A DNA stretch of 64,000 bases, taken from contig JAJEGM010000001.1 of the NCBI GenBank assembly GCA_022819825.1, positions 107,841-171,840 on the forward strand. Direction: 5' to 3'. The notes below the pieces were generated by a model. It had not been told where the DNA came from and made no database searches. It saw only the letters and a list, made by a program, of their open reading frames with translations. Position 1 is the first letter of the stretch, and each line of letters starts with the position of its first letter. Of the stretch, positions 42,041 to 49,833 are shown piece by piece. This DNA is from Acidimicrobiia bacterium. GTDB lineage: Bacteria > Actinomycetota > Acidimicrobiia > Acidimicrobiales > Bin134. Made by a program: the position numbers and the translations under genes.

Positions 42041-43240
42041 CTACTCCTGTTCGGCAATCTTGACGGCCTCTTCGAAGCTCGTGCCCTGTTCGATGAGGTT
42101 GCGGTACTTCATCACGTGGCGAGGCCGGTTGAAGCCAAGCACGCCCACCAGTCGGCCAGCTCGGCCGTAGAGGGCAGCGAAGCGCCGCTCTTCGGTCGAT
42201 CCGGTGATGATGCGCACCTCGTCGTCGGGCCGGGCCCGCCCCGCCAGCTGGATCTTGCGGTCGTACTGGTCGCTCCAGAACCACGGCACCGGAGAGTAGG
42301 GCTGGGCCTCGTCGTCGGTTTCGAGCAGACGGAGCACAGCATGCTGGCCTTGGGCAATGGCGTTGTCCCAGTGCTCCACCCGCATGGTCTCGCCGAACAG
42401 GCGGTTGGGCCAGCGGGCCACGTCCCCGGCGGCGGCGATGCCCGGGGCGGCAAGACAGGTCTCGTCGCACACCACGCCGTTGTCCAGCGTCAGCCCCGAG
42501 CCCTCCAGCCACTCGGTATTGGGGATCACCCCGATGCCCACCACCACCACATCGGCATCCACCGAAGTGCCGTCGCTCAGGTTCACCCGCTCCACCCGGC
42601 CATGGCCATCGAAGCCGTCGACGCCCACGCCGAGTCGCAGGTCCACCCCGTGGTCTCGGTGCACATCAGCGCACACCGTGCCGACCTCGGTGCCCAATAC
42701 GCGGCCCAGCGGCACCGGCAGGGCCTCGATCACCGTGACGTCCAGGCCCCGCTCCCGGGCGGTGGCCGCCACCTCGGCTCCGATGAACCCGGCCCCTACC
42801 ACCGCCACCCGCTGAGGGGAGGCCTCCAACTCAGCTCGGATGGCCAGGCAGTCGTCCAGGCCCCGCAGGGTGTAGATGCCGTCGAGGCCGTTGGTGGGCA
42901 GTTCCCGACACCGAGCCCCGGTGGCGATCAGAATGCCGTCGGCGGTAACCGTTGAGCCGTCGTCAAGCGTCACGGTCCGGCTGGCCACGTCAAGCCCGGC
43001 GGCCCGGCGGCCCAGTCGCCAGTCGGCGTTCAGATCTTGGAGCGATTCATCGTCGGACAGCGCGATGCGGTCTTGCTCCCATTCCCCGGCGAGGAGTTGT
43101 TTGGACAGGGGAGGCCGGTCGTAGGGCTGGTGGGGCTCGTCGCCGATGATGGTGATGGCCCCGTCGAATCCTTCTCGCCGGAGCGTCTCCGCCGCCCGGG
43201 TTCCGGCCAGCGAAGCTCCGACAATGGCTAGTGAGCGCAG
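42041..43240 (-). CDS. FAD-dependent ferredoxin reductase
   Basis: 399 aa if the start is CTG at 43240, supported by AGGAG about 9 bases upstream and by a full N-terminal FAD fingerprint (SLAIVGASLAGTRAAETLRREG) and the YDRPPLSKQLLAGE motif that follows. Using the first ATG/GTG-type start at 42988 would cut off this whole domain. The NAD-binding fingerprint is VAVVGAGFIGAEVAATARERG, and the second FAD motif is GIAAAGDVARW. The C-terminal dimer domain follows. It transfers electrons from NAD(P)H to the ferredoxin encoded seven bases upstream, probably for a P450 or Rieske oxygenase. Confidence 0.88.
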   Translation of the reverse strand: MRSLAIVGASLAGTRAAETLRREGFDGAITIIGDEPHQPYDRPPLSKQLLAGEWEQDRIALSDDESLQDLNADWRLGRRAAGLDVASRTVTLDDGSTVTADGILIATGARCRELPTNGLDGIYTLRGLDDCLAIRAELEASPQRVAVVGAGFIGAEVAATARERGLDVTVIEALPVPLGRVLGTEVGTVCADVHRDHGVDLRLGVGVDGFDGHGRVERVNLSDGTSVDADVVVVGIGVIPNTEWLEGSGLTLDNGVVCDETCLAAPGIAAAGDVARWPNRLFGETMRVEHWDNAIAQGQHAVLRLLETDDEAQPYSPVPWFWSDQYDRKIQLAGRARPDDEVRIITGSTEERRFAALYGRAGRLVGVLGFNRPRHVMKYRNLIEQGTSFEEAVKIAEQE

Positions 43241-43247
43241 CGGGCGC

Positions 43248-43448
43248 CTACTCCTCGGCGACGGAGATGGCCTGCTTGGGGCAGCGCTGGATTGACTCGT
43301 TCACCCGCTCGCGGGCCTCATCCCCAGGGGTCTCGTTCAGCAGGTACAAGAAATCGTCGTCGCGCACCTCGAAAATGTCAGGAGCGACCTGCATGCAAAT
43401 GGCGTTGCTCTCGCACAGGTCGTAGTCCACAACCACCCGGTATCCCAT
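43248..43448 (-). CDS. [3Fe-4S] ferredoxin
   Basis: 66 aa from the ATG at 43448 (upstream extension lacks similarity). Three cluster cysteines: Cys12 and Cys18 (CESNAIC) and Cys56 (RCPKQAI). The missing Cys between them, with Ala16 in its region, marks a 3Fe-4S cluster of the kind that serves P450s. The N-terminal RVVVDYDLC and APDIFEVRDDDFLYLL match. It overlaps nothing, with the reductase start 7 bases after its stop. The P450 at 15-16 kb is the only one in the window and a likely, but not proven, client. Confidence 0.92.
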   Translation of the reverse strand: MGYRVVVDYDLCESNAICMQVAPDIFEVRDDDFLYLLNETPGDEARERVNESIQRCPKQAISVAEE

Positions 43449-43528
43449 CGCTTCCTCCCATCTCCCAAAAAGACACCCCGACCCTACCCAACCAGCCCCC
43501 ACCTAGTCACCATCGGGCCTCGTCTCAG

Positions 43529-43873
43529 TTACAAGCAATGGTGTTGGGTGTAGGTGCGGATTTCTTGGCGGGCGGTGGCCACTACCTCTTCGAGGGCAAA
43601 GGCTTTGCTGAACAGTTCTTGGAGGTCTTCGATCTCGTCGATCTCCCGGGAGGCGTTGGCCACGGTGGTGACTGCCTCGCGGATGTCGGGCGGCGCGGCG
43701 TCTTCTAGGGCGTCTAACTGGGCTAATTCTTGCTCGCCTTCTGCCGGCCGCATGCCCACTCCATCTTCGGCCAGCTCGCAAAACGCCACGATGTCGCCCT
43801 TGTCCTCACCGCCGCATGCCCCCAACACGAACAATGGCGACATGCACACCAGCAGCCAGGCGAAGCGCTTCAC
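43529..43873 (-). CDS. Small secreted lipoprotein of unknown function
   Basis: 114 aa from a GTG start (KRFAWLLVCMSPLFVLGACGGEDKGD). The N-terminus is a lipoprotein signal: positively charged KR, hydrophobic stretch, lipobox VLGAC with Cys around residue 20, followed by a flexible GGEDKG. The mature part is helical, rich in Glu/Ala, with two more Cys (one at the very C-terminus). It is the last gene after the thiolase pair, 17 bases on. No family recognised; similar small helical lipoproteins are common in actinobacteria. Confidence 0.72.
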   Translation of the reverse strand: MKRFAWLLVCMSPLFVLGACGGEDKGDIVAFCELAEDGVGMRPAEGEQELAQLDALEDAAPPDIREAVTTVANASREIDEIEDLQELFSKAFALEEVVATARQEIRTYTQHHCL

Positions 43874-43890
43874 CCCTCTAGCTTGCCCGT

Positions 43891-45057
43891 TCAGGAGGTG
43901 GGCTTGTCGGAACCCACGATCCACGTGGCGTAGTACTGGGCTCCGCCGCCGTAGGCGTGGCCGAAGGCCTTGCGGGCGCCTTCTACTTGGTGGTCGCCGG
44001 CCATGCCCCGAACCTGGAGGGCGGCTTCGGCAAAGCGGATCATGCCCGAAGCTCCGATGGGGTTGGAGGAGAGCACCCCTCCGGAACAGTTCACCGGGAG
44101 GTCCCCGCCATCGAGATGGGTGGCTCCCTCCTCTACCAGCTTCCAGCCGTCGCCGATCTCGCAGAACCCCAGGCTCTCCAACCACATGGGCTCATACCAC
44201 GAGAACGGAACGTAGATCTCCACCTCGTCGATCTCGGCCCGCCGGTCGGTGATGCCCGCCTGGGCGAACACGTCGTCGGCGCAGTCCCGGCTGGCTTGGG
44301 GGTTTACCTCGTCGCGTCCGGGGAAGTTGTTGGCCTCGCTTCGCAGGGCCGCGCCGTGGATCCAGGCCACCGGCTTGGAGGCGGCATCTCCGGCGGCCTC
44401 GTCGCCCAGCACCAGCGCGCAGGCGCCGTCGGAGGAGGGACAGGTCTCAGAGAACCGGATCGGCTCCCACAACATGGGTGACTCCACCACCTGGTCGAAG
44501 GTCAGGTCTTTCTGCTGGAGGTGGGCGTAGGGATTGCGCAAGGCGTGCTGGCGGTCTTTGAACGCCACCATGCAGCCGATCAGCTCGGGGGCGTTGGTGC
44601 GGGCCATGTACTGGCGGATGATGGGCGAGAAGTAGCCGCCGGCCCCGGCGTTGATCGACACCGAGAACGGCTGGGGCAAAGACAGCGCCCAGGTGGCGTT
44701 GGACTCCGACTGCTTCTCAAACCCCAGGGTGAGCACCCGGCGGTGGATGCCCGCTTGCACCAGCGAGGCGGCCACCACTGCGGTAGACCCGCCCACCGAT
44801 CCTGCGGTGTGGACTCGCAACAGCGGCTTGCCCACCGCCCCCAGCGCCTCGGCTAGGAACAGCTCGGGCTGCATGACCCCTTCGAAGAAGTCAGGGGCCT
44901 TGCCTACCACCACGGCGTCGATGTCGTTCCAATCCAGTTCGGCGTCTTCGAGCGCCCGATAAGCGGCCTCCCGCACCAGGCCGGGCAGCGACACGTCGCC
45001 TCGGGTGGTCTGGTACTTGGTCTGTCCGACCCCCAGTACTGCGGTGCGCTCGGCCAT
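43891..45057 (-). CDS. Thiolase-fold lipid-transfer (Ltp)-like protein lacking the nucleophilic Cys
   Basis: 388 aa from the ATG at 45057, which overlaps the preceding stop (TGATG). N-terminus RTAVLGVGQTKYQT is typical of SCP2/Ltp-type thiolases. Where the nucleophilic Cys should be, the sequence reads VHTAGSVGGSTAVV, with no Cys (near residue 86). Near the C-terminus CSGGVLSSNPIGASG keeps a Cys, but the usual GHP His position is Asn-Pro. With two DUF35 proteins beside it, the likely activity is retro-aldol cleavage as for Ltp2-ChsH2 in steroid side-chain breakdown, not thiolysis. Confidence 0.82.
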   Translation of the reverse strand: MAERTAVLGVGQTKYQTTRGDVSLPGLVREAAYRALEDAELDWNDIDAVVVGKAPDFFEGVMQPELFLAEALGAVGKPLLRVHTAGSVGGSTAVVAASLVQAGIHRRVLTLGFEKQSESNATWALSLPQPFSVSINAGAGGYFSPIIRQYMARTNAPELIGCMVAFKDRQHALRNPYAHLQQKDLTFDQVVESPMLWEPIRFSETCPSSDGACALVLGDEAAGDAASKPVAWIHGAALRSEANNFPGRDEVNPQASRDCADDVFAQAGITDRRAEIDEVEIYVPFSWYEPMWLESLGFCEIGDGWKLVEEGATHLDGGDLPVNCSGGVLSSNPIGASGMIRFAEAALQVRGMAGDHQVEGARKAFGHAYGGGAQYYATWIVGSDKPTS

Positions 45058-46112
45058 CACTCCCCCTCCATCACACACACCAGGTTCTGCTGGAGGTAGA
45101 GACCCGACGCGGCGTGGCCCAGCACCCGGTCGGCCCGCTCGTCGTGAATCTGGCGGGCGGCGTCGGCGATGCGCATGAGGCCGGCGGCCATCATGGTGTG
45201 GCCGGCCAACGCCCCGCCGTTGGCGTTGATGGCAGTGCCGTTGCGCAATCCCAGCTCAATCTCCAAGATGTGCTCTTGGGTGGTGAACGGTGCGGCCAGC
45301 TCGGCGGCGTCCAAACGGTCGGCGCTCGCTCCTGCTCGGGCCGCGGCCATTTGCGCGCTGGGTGCCCGGGTGAGGTCACGCACCCCTGGCTGGTGGGGAT
45401 CGATGCGGTGGTCGATCCCTCTGATCCATGCGGGCCGCTCGCACAGCTCTCGGGCCCGGTCTCCGGCGGCCAGCACCACGGCCACGCCTCCGTCGGCGGA
45501 GGCCGCGCAGTCGCTAGGCCGCAGAGGATCGGCAAGAGGGACCTCAGCCAGCACACTCTCGGCGGTGGCCTCGGCGGACGACCGCACCGCCAGCGGGTTG
45601 TTGGTCGCGCCGTTGAGGCTGCGAACTGCAATCTCGGCCAGGCGCTGTTCACTCACCGCCCCCGACTCCAGCATGATGCGAGCCTGAAGCGCGGCCAAGG
45701 AGAAGGCGTCGGGCCACAGCGGACCCAAGTAGTAGGGATCGAGCTGGGTGGAGAGCACATCGCGCAGCGATCCGGGTGACGACTTGCCGTAGCTGTACAC
45801 CAGCGCGGTGTCCACCCCGCCGATCTGGAGCTTCACCCAGGCCTCGTACAGGGCCCAGGCGCCGTCCATCTCCACGTGACTCTCGCTGATGGGCGGCACA
45901 GCACCCACCGCGTCCAGGGTGTGGACGAATGAGAACGCCTGCCCGGCCAGAAAATCGCTGCTTCCCGAGCAGGTGAAGCCGATGTCATCCTGGGTGAGGC
46001 CAACTGCGCCCCGGGCTTCGTTGATGATCGGCACCATCAACTCCACCTCGGTGGTGTGGGTGAGCGCCTTCTCCTGGTGCTGGGCCACCGAAACCACGGC
46101 GATGTCGCGCAT
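45057..46112 (-). CDS. Second thiolase-fold protein, probable partner subunit
   Basis: 351 aa; ATG overlaps the DUF35 stop and its own stop overlaps the next ATG (TGATG at both ends). N-terminus DIAVVSVAQHQEKALTHTTEVELMVPIINEARG is thiolase-like. The nucleophile region SESHVEMDGAWALYEAW has no Cys. The C-terminal part INANGGALAGHTMMAAG retains a GH. Thus it also lacks thiolase chemistry. It probably forms a hetero-oligomer with the following thiolase-fold protein and the DUF35 proteins. Conserved in actinobacteria as 'lipid-transfer protein' neighbours. Confidence 0.78.
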   Translation of the reverse strand: MRDIAVVSVAQHQEKALTHTTEVELMVPIINEARGAVGLTQDDIGFTCSGSSDFLAGQAFSFVHTLDAVGAVPPISESHVEMDGAWALYEAWVKLQIGGVDTALVYSYGKSSPGSLRDVLSTQLDPYYLGPLWPDAFSLAALQARIMLESGAVSEQRLAEIAVRSLNGATNNPLAVRSSAEATAESVLAEVPLADPLRPSDCAASADGGVAVVLAAGDRARELCERPAWIRGIDHRIDPHQPGVRDLTRAPSAQMAAARAGASADRLDAAELAAPFTTQEHILEIELGLRNGTAINANGGALAGHTMMAAGLMRIADAARQIHDERADRVLGHAASGLYLQQNLVCVMEGE

Positions 46113-46708
46113 CAGCCCTGCTCTCCGGCCGCGGCTTGCTTGGCGTGCCAGGCGTTGGTGCCGGCTGCCGTCACTGGGATGTCAGGCTCGCCGGTGGGTT
46201 CCCAGTACAAGATGTTCTCCGCGGTGCGGCCCAGTTCGTCGTCGGGCTTCCACACCGCCCGCACCCGCATGCCCATGCGAACCTCAGAGGTGTCGATCCC
46301 GGCCACCAAGCCCAGAAAGCCGATGTCAGCGCCGTCGAGGTGGATCCAGGCGCTCACATAGGGAATCTCCAAATCGTCCCGGCCCGGAATGGGCAGGCGG
46401 GTGACACAGAAGCCCCCCACATGGCCGGTGTCGGGCAACTCCACGTAGTCGGGGGTGGCCGCACCATGGCGGGGATCCACCCCCCGAGGGGGCACGAACA
46501 CTGCCCCGTCGACCGGAGACCGCTGGCCGAGGATCTTGCGGTCGGCGAAGGCGTTCAGATACCCCGAAGAAGCCGAGCCGGGAATGAAGTCGTACTCCAG
46601 GCGGATGGGGGTTCGCACCGACCGAACCGGTTCCACATCGGCCAGCTGCTCGGGCAGGCTCACCTCGCCCGACAGCGCGGCGGGCGGGATGCTCGGATCA
46701 GCGCTCAT
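46112..46708 (-). CDS. DUF35 OB-fold protein (ChsH2-C-like)
   Basis: 198 aa. The DUF35 pattern is visible: IRLEYDFIPGSASSGYLNAFADRKILGQRSPVDGAVFVPPRGVDP (linker and zinc-ribbon position), then VELPDTGHVGGFCVTRLPIP and the OB-fold ending in MGMRVRAVW. The zinc-ribbon cysteines are replaced (RSPVDG..PPRGVDPRHG). DUF35 proteins act as acyl-CoA-binding partners of thiolase-fold enzymes. Overlaps both neighbours by 1-4 bases (ATGA upstream, TGATG downstream). Confidence 0.82.
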   Translation of the reverse strand: MSADPSIPPAALSGEVSLPEQLADVEPVRSVRTPIRLEYDFIPGSASSGYLNAFADRKILGQRSPVDGAVFVPPRGVDPRHGAATPDYVELPDTGHVGGFCVTRLPIPGRDDLEIPYVSAWIHLDGADIGFLGLVAGIDTSEVRMGMRVRAVWKPDDELGRTAENILYWEPTGEPDIPVTAAGTNAWHAKQAAAGEQG

Positions 46709-47151
46709 TGGTCGGCACCCTCGGGCACAAAGCCCTCAAGGTCGGCGATATGGCCCTCTCGCTCCGGCCGCCAACGGGCCGTCACCCGCATCCCCACCGA
46801 CAACCCTTCGGGGCTTTCCACCAGAAGTCCGTGGACCATTGGGGTGTCGGCTCCGTCGAGGAGGATCAGTCCCAAGCCGTGGGGCTGATCCCAGGGTGAC
46901 TGCGCGCGGGGCGGGTCCACCCAGGTCCAACTCATCAGCTCCCCGCCTGGGCCCACCTCTACCAAATCGGTCAACGGCACCGAGCTCTCCGGGTCGTACT
47001 CGGTGGGCGGGCACAGCACCGTCCCGTCGGGGCGGCGAATACCCAGGATGATTCCCTCTCGCAGACCAGTGAGGAATGCGCCGATCACCGGGCCGGTGGT
47101 CCGGGTGAAGGGGTACTCCAGCACCAAATCAGCCCGAAGCCGCTCGGCCAT
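46705..47151 (-). CDS. DUF35 OB-fold protein, second copy
   Basis: 148 aa. Pattern: EYPFTRTTGPVIGAFLTGLREGIILGIRRPDGTVLCPPTEYDP, then DLVEVGPGGELMSWTWVDPP and GLILLDGADTPMVHGLLV...GMRVTARW. It is shorter than the first copy and also lacks the CxxC pairs, keeping a single Cys. Two different DUF35 proteins in one operon suggest that each pairs with one of the two thiolase-fold proteins. It begins 4 bases after the swivel-domain gene and overlaps the next gene by ATGA. Confidence 0.78.
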   Translation of the reverse strand: MAERLRADLVLEYPFTRTTGPVIGAFLTGLREGIILGIRRPDGTVLCPPTEYDPESSVPLTDLVEVGPGGELMSWTWVDPPRAQSPWDQPHGLGLILLDGADTPMVHGLLVESPEGLSVGMRVTARWRPEREGHIADLEGFVPEGADQ

Positions 47152-47155
47152 CGAT

Positions 47156-47518
47156 TTAGCCCTCCCCGTCCACCGAGATGGTGCCCGCGTCGGTGTCGAT
47201 GATCACTGTGGTCCCATCAGCCGGCTCGTCGCCGTCGAACTCCACCCCCATCAGGCAGGGGATCTGGAAGTCTCGGCTGATGATGGCCAAGTGGCTTTCG
47301 ATGTCGCCCGACCGGCACAGGATTCCGGCCAGATCGGCCTCAATGGGAGCCAGAAAAGTGGCCCCCGCGTCTTTCACCAGCGCCACCGTCTCGGAGGCGA
47401 CATCATCACCGGCGTCGAGCACCGCGATCACGTCGTCCGGCGTGTCGAATCGCATCAGCCGGCCCTGGCCGGAGATGCCCGAGAAAACCGGGCTGCCCCG
47501 GCCCACAATTTCGCCCAT
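47156..47518 (-). CDS. Stand-alone PEP-utilising swivel (phosphohistidine) domain
   Basis: 120 aa, ATG overlapping the upstream dehydrogenase stop (TGATG). The domain core is GAGxxFSGxSGQGR-like start (GRGSPVFSGISGQGRLMRFDTPDDVIAVLDAGDDV), ADLAGILCRSGDIESHLAIISRDFQIPCLMGV, and DGTTVIIDTDAGTISVDG. This is the mobile domain of PEP synthase / pyruvate phosphate dikinase, with catalytic His76 in SHLAIISR. No ATP-grasp or PEP-binding partner is present in the window. Either it carries phosphate for an enzyme encoded elsewhere, as in split systems such as phenylphosphate synthase, or it has a new role in this acyl-CoA/aldol operon. Confidence 0.82.
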   Translation of the reverse strand: MGEIVGRGSPVFSGISGQGRLMRFDTPDDVIAVLDAGDDVASETVALVKDAGATFLAPIEADLAGILCRSGDIESHLAIISRDFQIPCLMGVEFDGDEPADGTTVIIDTDAGTISVDGEG

Positions 47519-48636
47519 CAAAACTCGATGACCTGGCGTACAACCTCGCCGTTGCGCACCGCCTCGAGGGCCGGATTGATCTCGTCGATGGTGATGCGCC
47601 GGGTGATCATGCGCTCCAAGTCGAGCTTGCCGTTCTTCCACAGCCGCAGCAGTCGGTGGAAGTCGCTACGCGCATCGGTGCCGCCGTAGTAGGAACCCAC
47701 CAGGGTCTTCTCGTTGTAGAACAGCTCGAAGGCGCTGAAGGAGACCATCTCCTCCATGCGGCCCACCCCCACGATGCAGCAGGTGCCGCCTCGACGGGTC
47801 ATGTCGTAGGCGGTGCGCATGAGGGCGGGAACGCCGACGCACTCCAGGGCATAGTCGAATCCGTCGCCCCCGGTGATCTCGTTCTTGGCCCCCTCCAGGT
47901 CTTCGGGCAGCACCGCGTGGGTGGCCCCGAAGGAGATGGCCTCATCGAGCTTGGCTGGGTTCTTGTCCACCGCCACGATCTCAGCCGCTCCGGCGATCTT
48001 CGCCCCTTGGATGGCGGCCACGCCGACCCCTCCGGCGCCGATCACCAGCGCGGAGGAGCCCGGGCTGATCTTGGCCGTGTTCAATGCGGCCCCGGCCCCG
48101 GTCATCACCCCGCAGCCGATGAGTGAGGCCACGTCCAAGGGGATGTCGTCATCGATCTTCACCACTCCTTGGCGGGGCATGAGCATCTTCTCGGCGAACG
48201 TGCCCGCTCCGGCCATGCCGCCGATCTCCTGGCCGCCCTGGGTGAACTTCATCCGGGCCATCTCGCCGAATGTGATGTTGACGCACAGGTTGGGCTGGTG
48301 GCGACCCGTGCAATAGAGGCACTCCCCGCAGGGCGGCGACCACATCACGATCACGTGGTCACCAGGGGCGAGGTCGTCCACATCGGAACCCACCTCCTCG
48401 ATGATCCCCGCACCCTCGTGGCCGAGCACCGCCGGGGGGGCTTGGGGAATGGTCCCGTTCATGGCCGACACATCGGAGTGGCATACCCCGGTGTGGGTGA
48501 TCTTGATGGCTACATCATCGGGGCCCAGATCCAGCATCTCGACGTCGTCACACACGTCCAGATTGACCTCCCCCACCTCTCGCATAATCGCCGCAAGCAT
48601 TGAAGGATCGTAGGCCGAGCCTGGCTTCCACGACAC
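47518..48636 (-). CDS. Zinc-dependent alcohol dehydrogenase
   Basis: 372 aa. Catalytic zinc ligands in GVCHSDVSAMNG and GHEGAGIIEEVG; structural zinc site CGECLYCTGRHQPNLC with four Cys. NAD-binding VIGAGGVGVAAIQGAKIAGAAEIVAVD. It belongs to the long-chain/NDMA-type class III-like group of actinobacterial enzymes. First gene of the minus-strand operon; a second in-frame ATG at 48600 is possible. It would oxidise an alcohol, such as one made by hydration or hydroxylation of a side chain, before C-C cleavage by the following genes. Confidence 0.9.
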   Translation of the reverse strand: MSWKPGSAYDPSMLAAIMREVGEVNLDVCDDVEMLDLGPDDVAIKITHTGVCHSDVSAMNGTIPQAPPAVLGHEGAGIIEEVGSDVDDLAPGDHVIVMWSPPCGECLYCTGRHQPNLCVNITFGEMARMKFTQGGQEIGGMAGAGTFAEKMLMPRQGVVKIDDDIPLDVASLIGCGVMTGAGAALNTAKISPGSSALVIGAGGVGVAAIQGAKIAGAAEIVAVDKNPAKLDEAISFGATHAVLPEDLEGAKNEITGGDGFDYALECVGVPALMRTAYDMTRRGGTCCIVGVGRMEEMVSFSAFELFYNEKTLVGSYYGGTDARSDFHRLLRLWKNGKLDLERMITRRITIDEINPALEAVRNGEVVRQVIEF

Positions 48637-48672
48637 ACCTTGCTGCCAAACCGATGGCTAGTGTCATCAGCC

Positions 48673-49830
48673 ATGCCCCAAACCATTCCGCTCGATCTTG
48701 TGGAGCTGAACCGAATGGTGGAGTTCTGGGACATCTTGGTGTCCGAGAACTCCAAGAAGCGCACCGGCCTCACCTCGGGACTGATCCCGGTGCGGGAGTA
48801 CACCGGCTACTCGGGCATGGAGGCCTGGCTGCGCTGGCCCGACATTCTGGCCCGCTGCGATGAGGTGCTCGATGCCTCCGAGCTGGGGGCCAAGATGCGG
48901 GGACCGGGAACCCAGACCACCAACGCCCACCCCTTCGCCATCGTGTGCATCCCGTTCGGCGGCTGGCGCGCCCTCGAGGAGTTGTCGGCCATGGGGCTCA
49001 CCACCCAGGTGGACGACGTGGAAGACAGGGTGCGCTTCCTCATGGACTACTGGATCCGCTGGGTGGAGCCGTGGCGGGGCGACGGCTTCCGCTCGTGCTG
49101 GGACGCGGCCGACACGCTGCGAACCTGCGACCCCGAGATCATAAGCACCCTGTATGAGGCCGCTTGGCCGGTGGAGGGTGACAGCGACAACCGCACGGCG
49201 CGACGGTTTGTGGCCGGACTCCAGCAGTACCTGTTCCTGCTGTACTTGGACACCCGGCTGGGCACCGGCGACACCGGCCCGTACCCGCTGCCCAACGGCC
49301 GCCACATGATCGTGCGGGAGTTCTCCTCGCTGGCCCAGAGCTGGATCCCGTGGAGCCACGTGGCCGCCGATGTGCCCTATCAGAACCTGGTGGTGGGCCT
49401 GGTGTTCCGGCCCGGCATCCACAACCGGGTGAACGATTTGTCCACCACGTTCTCGGTTCCGGCCGACAACCTGGCCTGGCTGGAGGCCATGTCGGTGTTC
49501 GAGCCCCGCCCCGGCGGGGAGCTGGTGCCGGTGGACCGGGAGGAAATGCCCGAGATCCTGGCCGCGGTCAAGAAAGCCCAGGCCGATGCCTACCGGTTGA
49601 TGAACACCTGGACCTTCGAGGAAAAGGTCCGCAACGGCACCCATGTCTACTTCCGGGGTCTTATGTGGCCGTTCACCAACATGCTGGGCATCGACCACGA
49701 GTTCGATTGGTCGCTCCCCCACCCCCACACTGCCGAGACGGTGTGGCCCATCTTCGCTGGCGGCCTGCCCGAACAAGAAGACGCTGAAGAGGTCCCCTTC
49801 CCCATGTTCCCCCGACTAGAAAGCGCCTAG
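48673..49830 (+). CDS. Conserved hypothetical protein, family not recognised
   Basis: 385 aa from the ATG at 48673. The sequence is rich in Trp and aromatic residues (EFWDILVSENSKKRTGL, GYSGMEAWLRWPD, MDYWIRWVEPWRGDGFRSCWDAADTLRTCD). It has no signal peptide, membrane helix or known motif that I can identify. The middle repeats patterns such as FVAGLQQYLFLLYLDTRLGTGDTGPYPLPNGR. It is followed by an LLM oxidoreductase three bases later, so they are co-transcribed, and it diverges from the alcohol dehydrogenase operon over 36 bases. A role in the same catabolic route is possible. Confidence 0.6.
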   Translation: MPQTIPLDLVELNRMVEFWDILVSENSKKRTGLTSGLIPVREYTGYSGMEAWLRWPDILARCDEVLDASELGAKMRGPGTQTTNAHPFAIVCIPFGGWRALEELSAMGLTTQVDDVEDRVRFLMDYWIRWVEPWRGDGFRSCWDAADTLRTCDPEIISTLYEAAWPVEGDSDNRTARRFVAGLQQYLFLLYLDTRLGTGDTGPYPLPNGRHMIVREFSSLAQSWIPWSHVAADVPYQNLVVGLVFRPGIHNRVNDLSTTFSVPADNLAWLEAMSVFEPRPGGELVPVDREEMPEILAAVKKAQADAYRLMNTWTFEEKVRNGTHVYFRGLMWPFTNMLGIDHEFDWSLPHPHTAETVWPIFAGGLPEQEDAEEVPFPMFPRLESA

Positions 49831-49833
49831 CCC

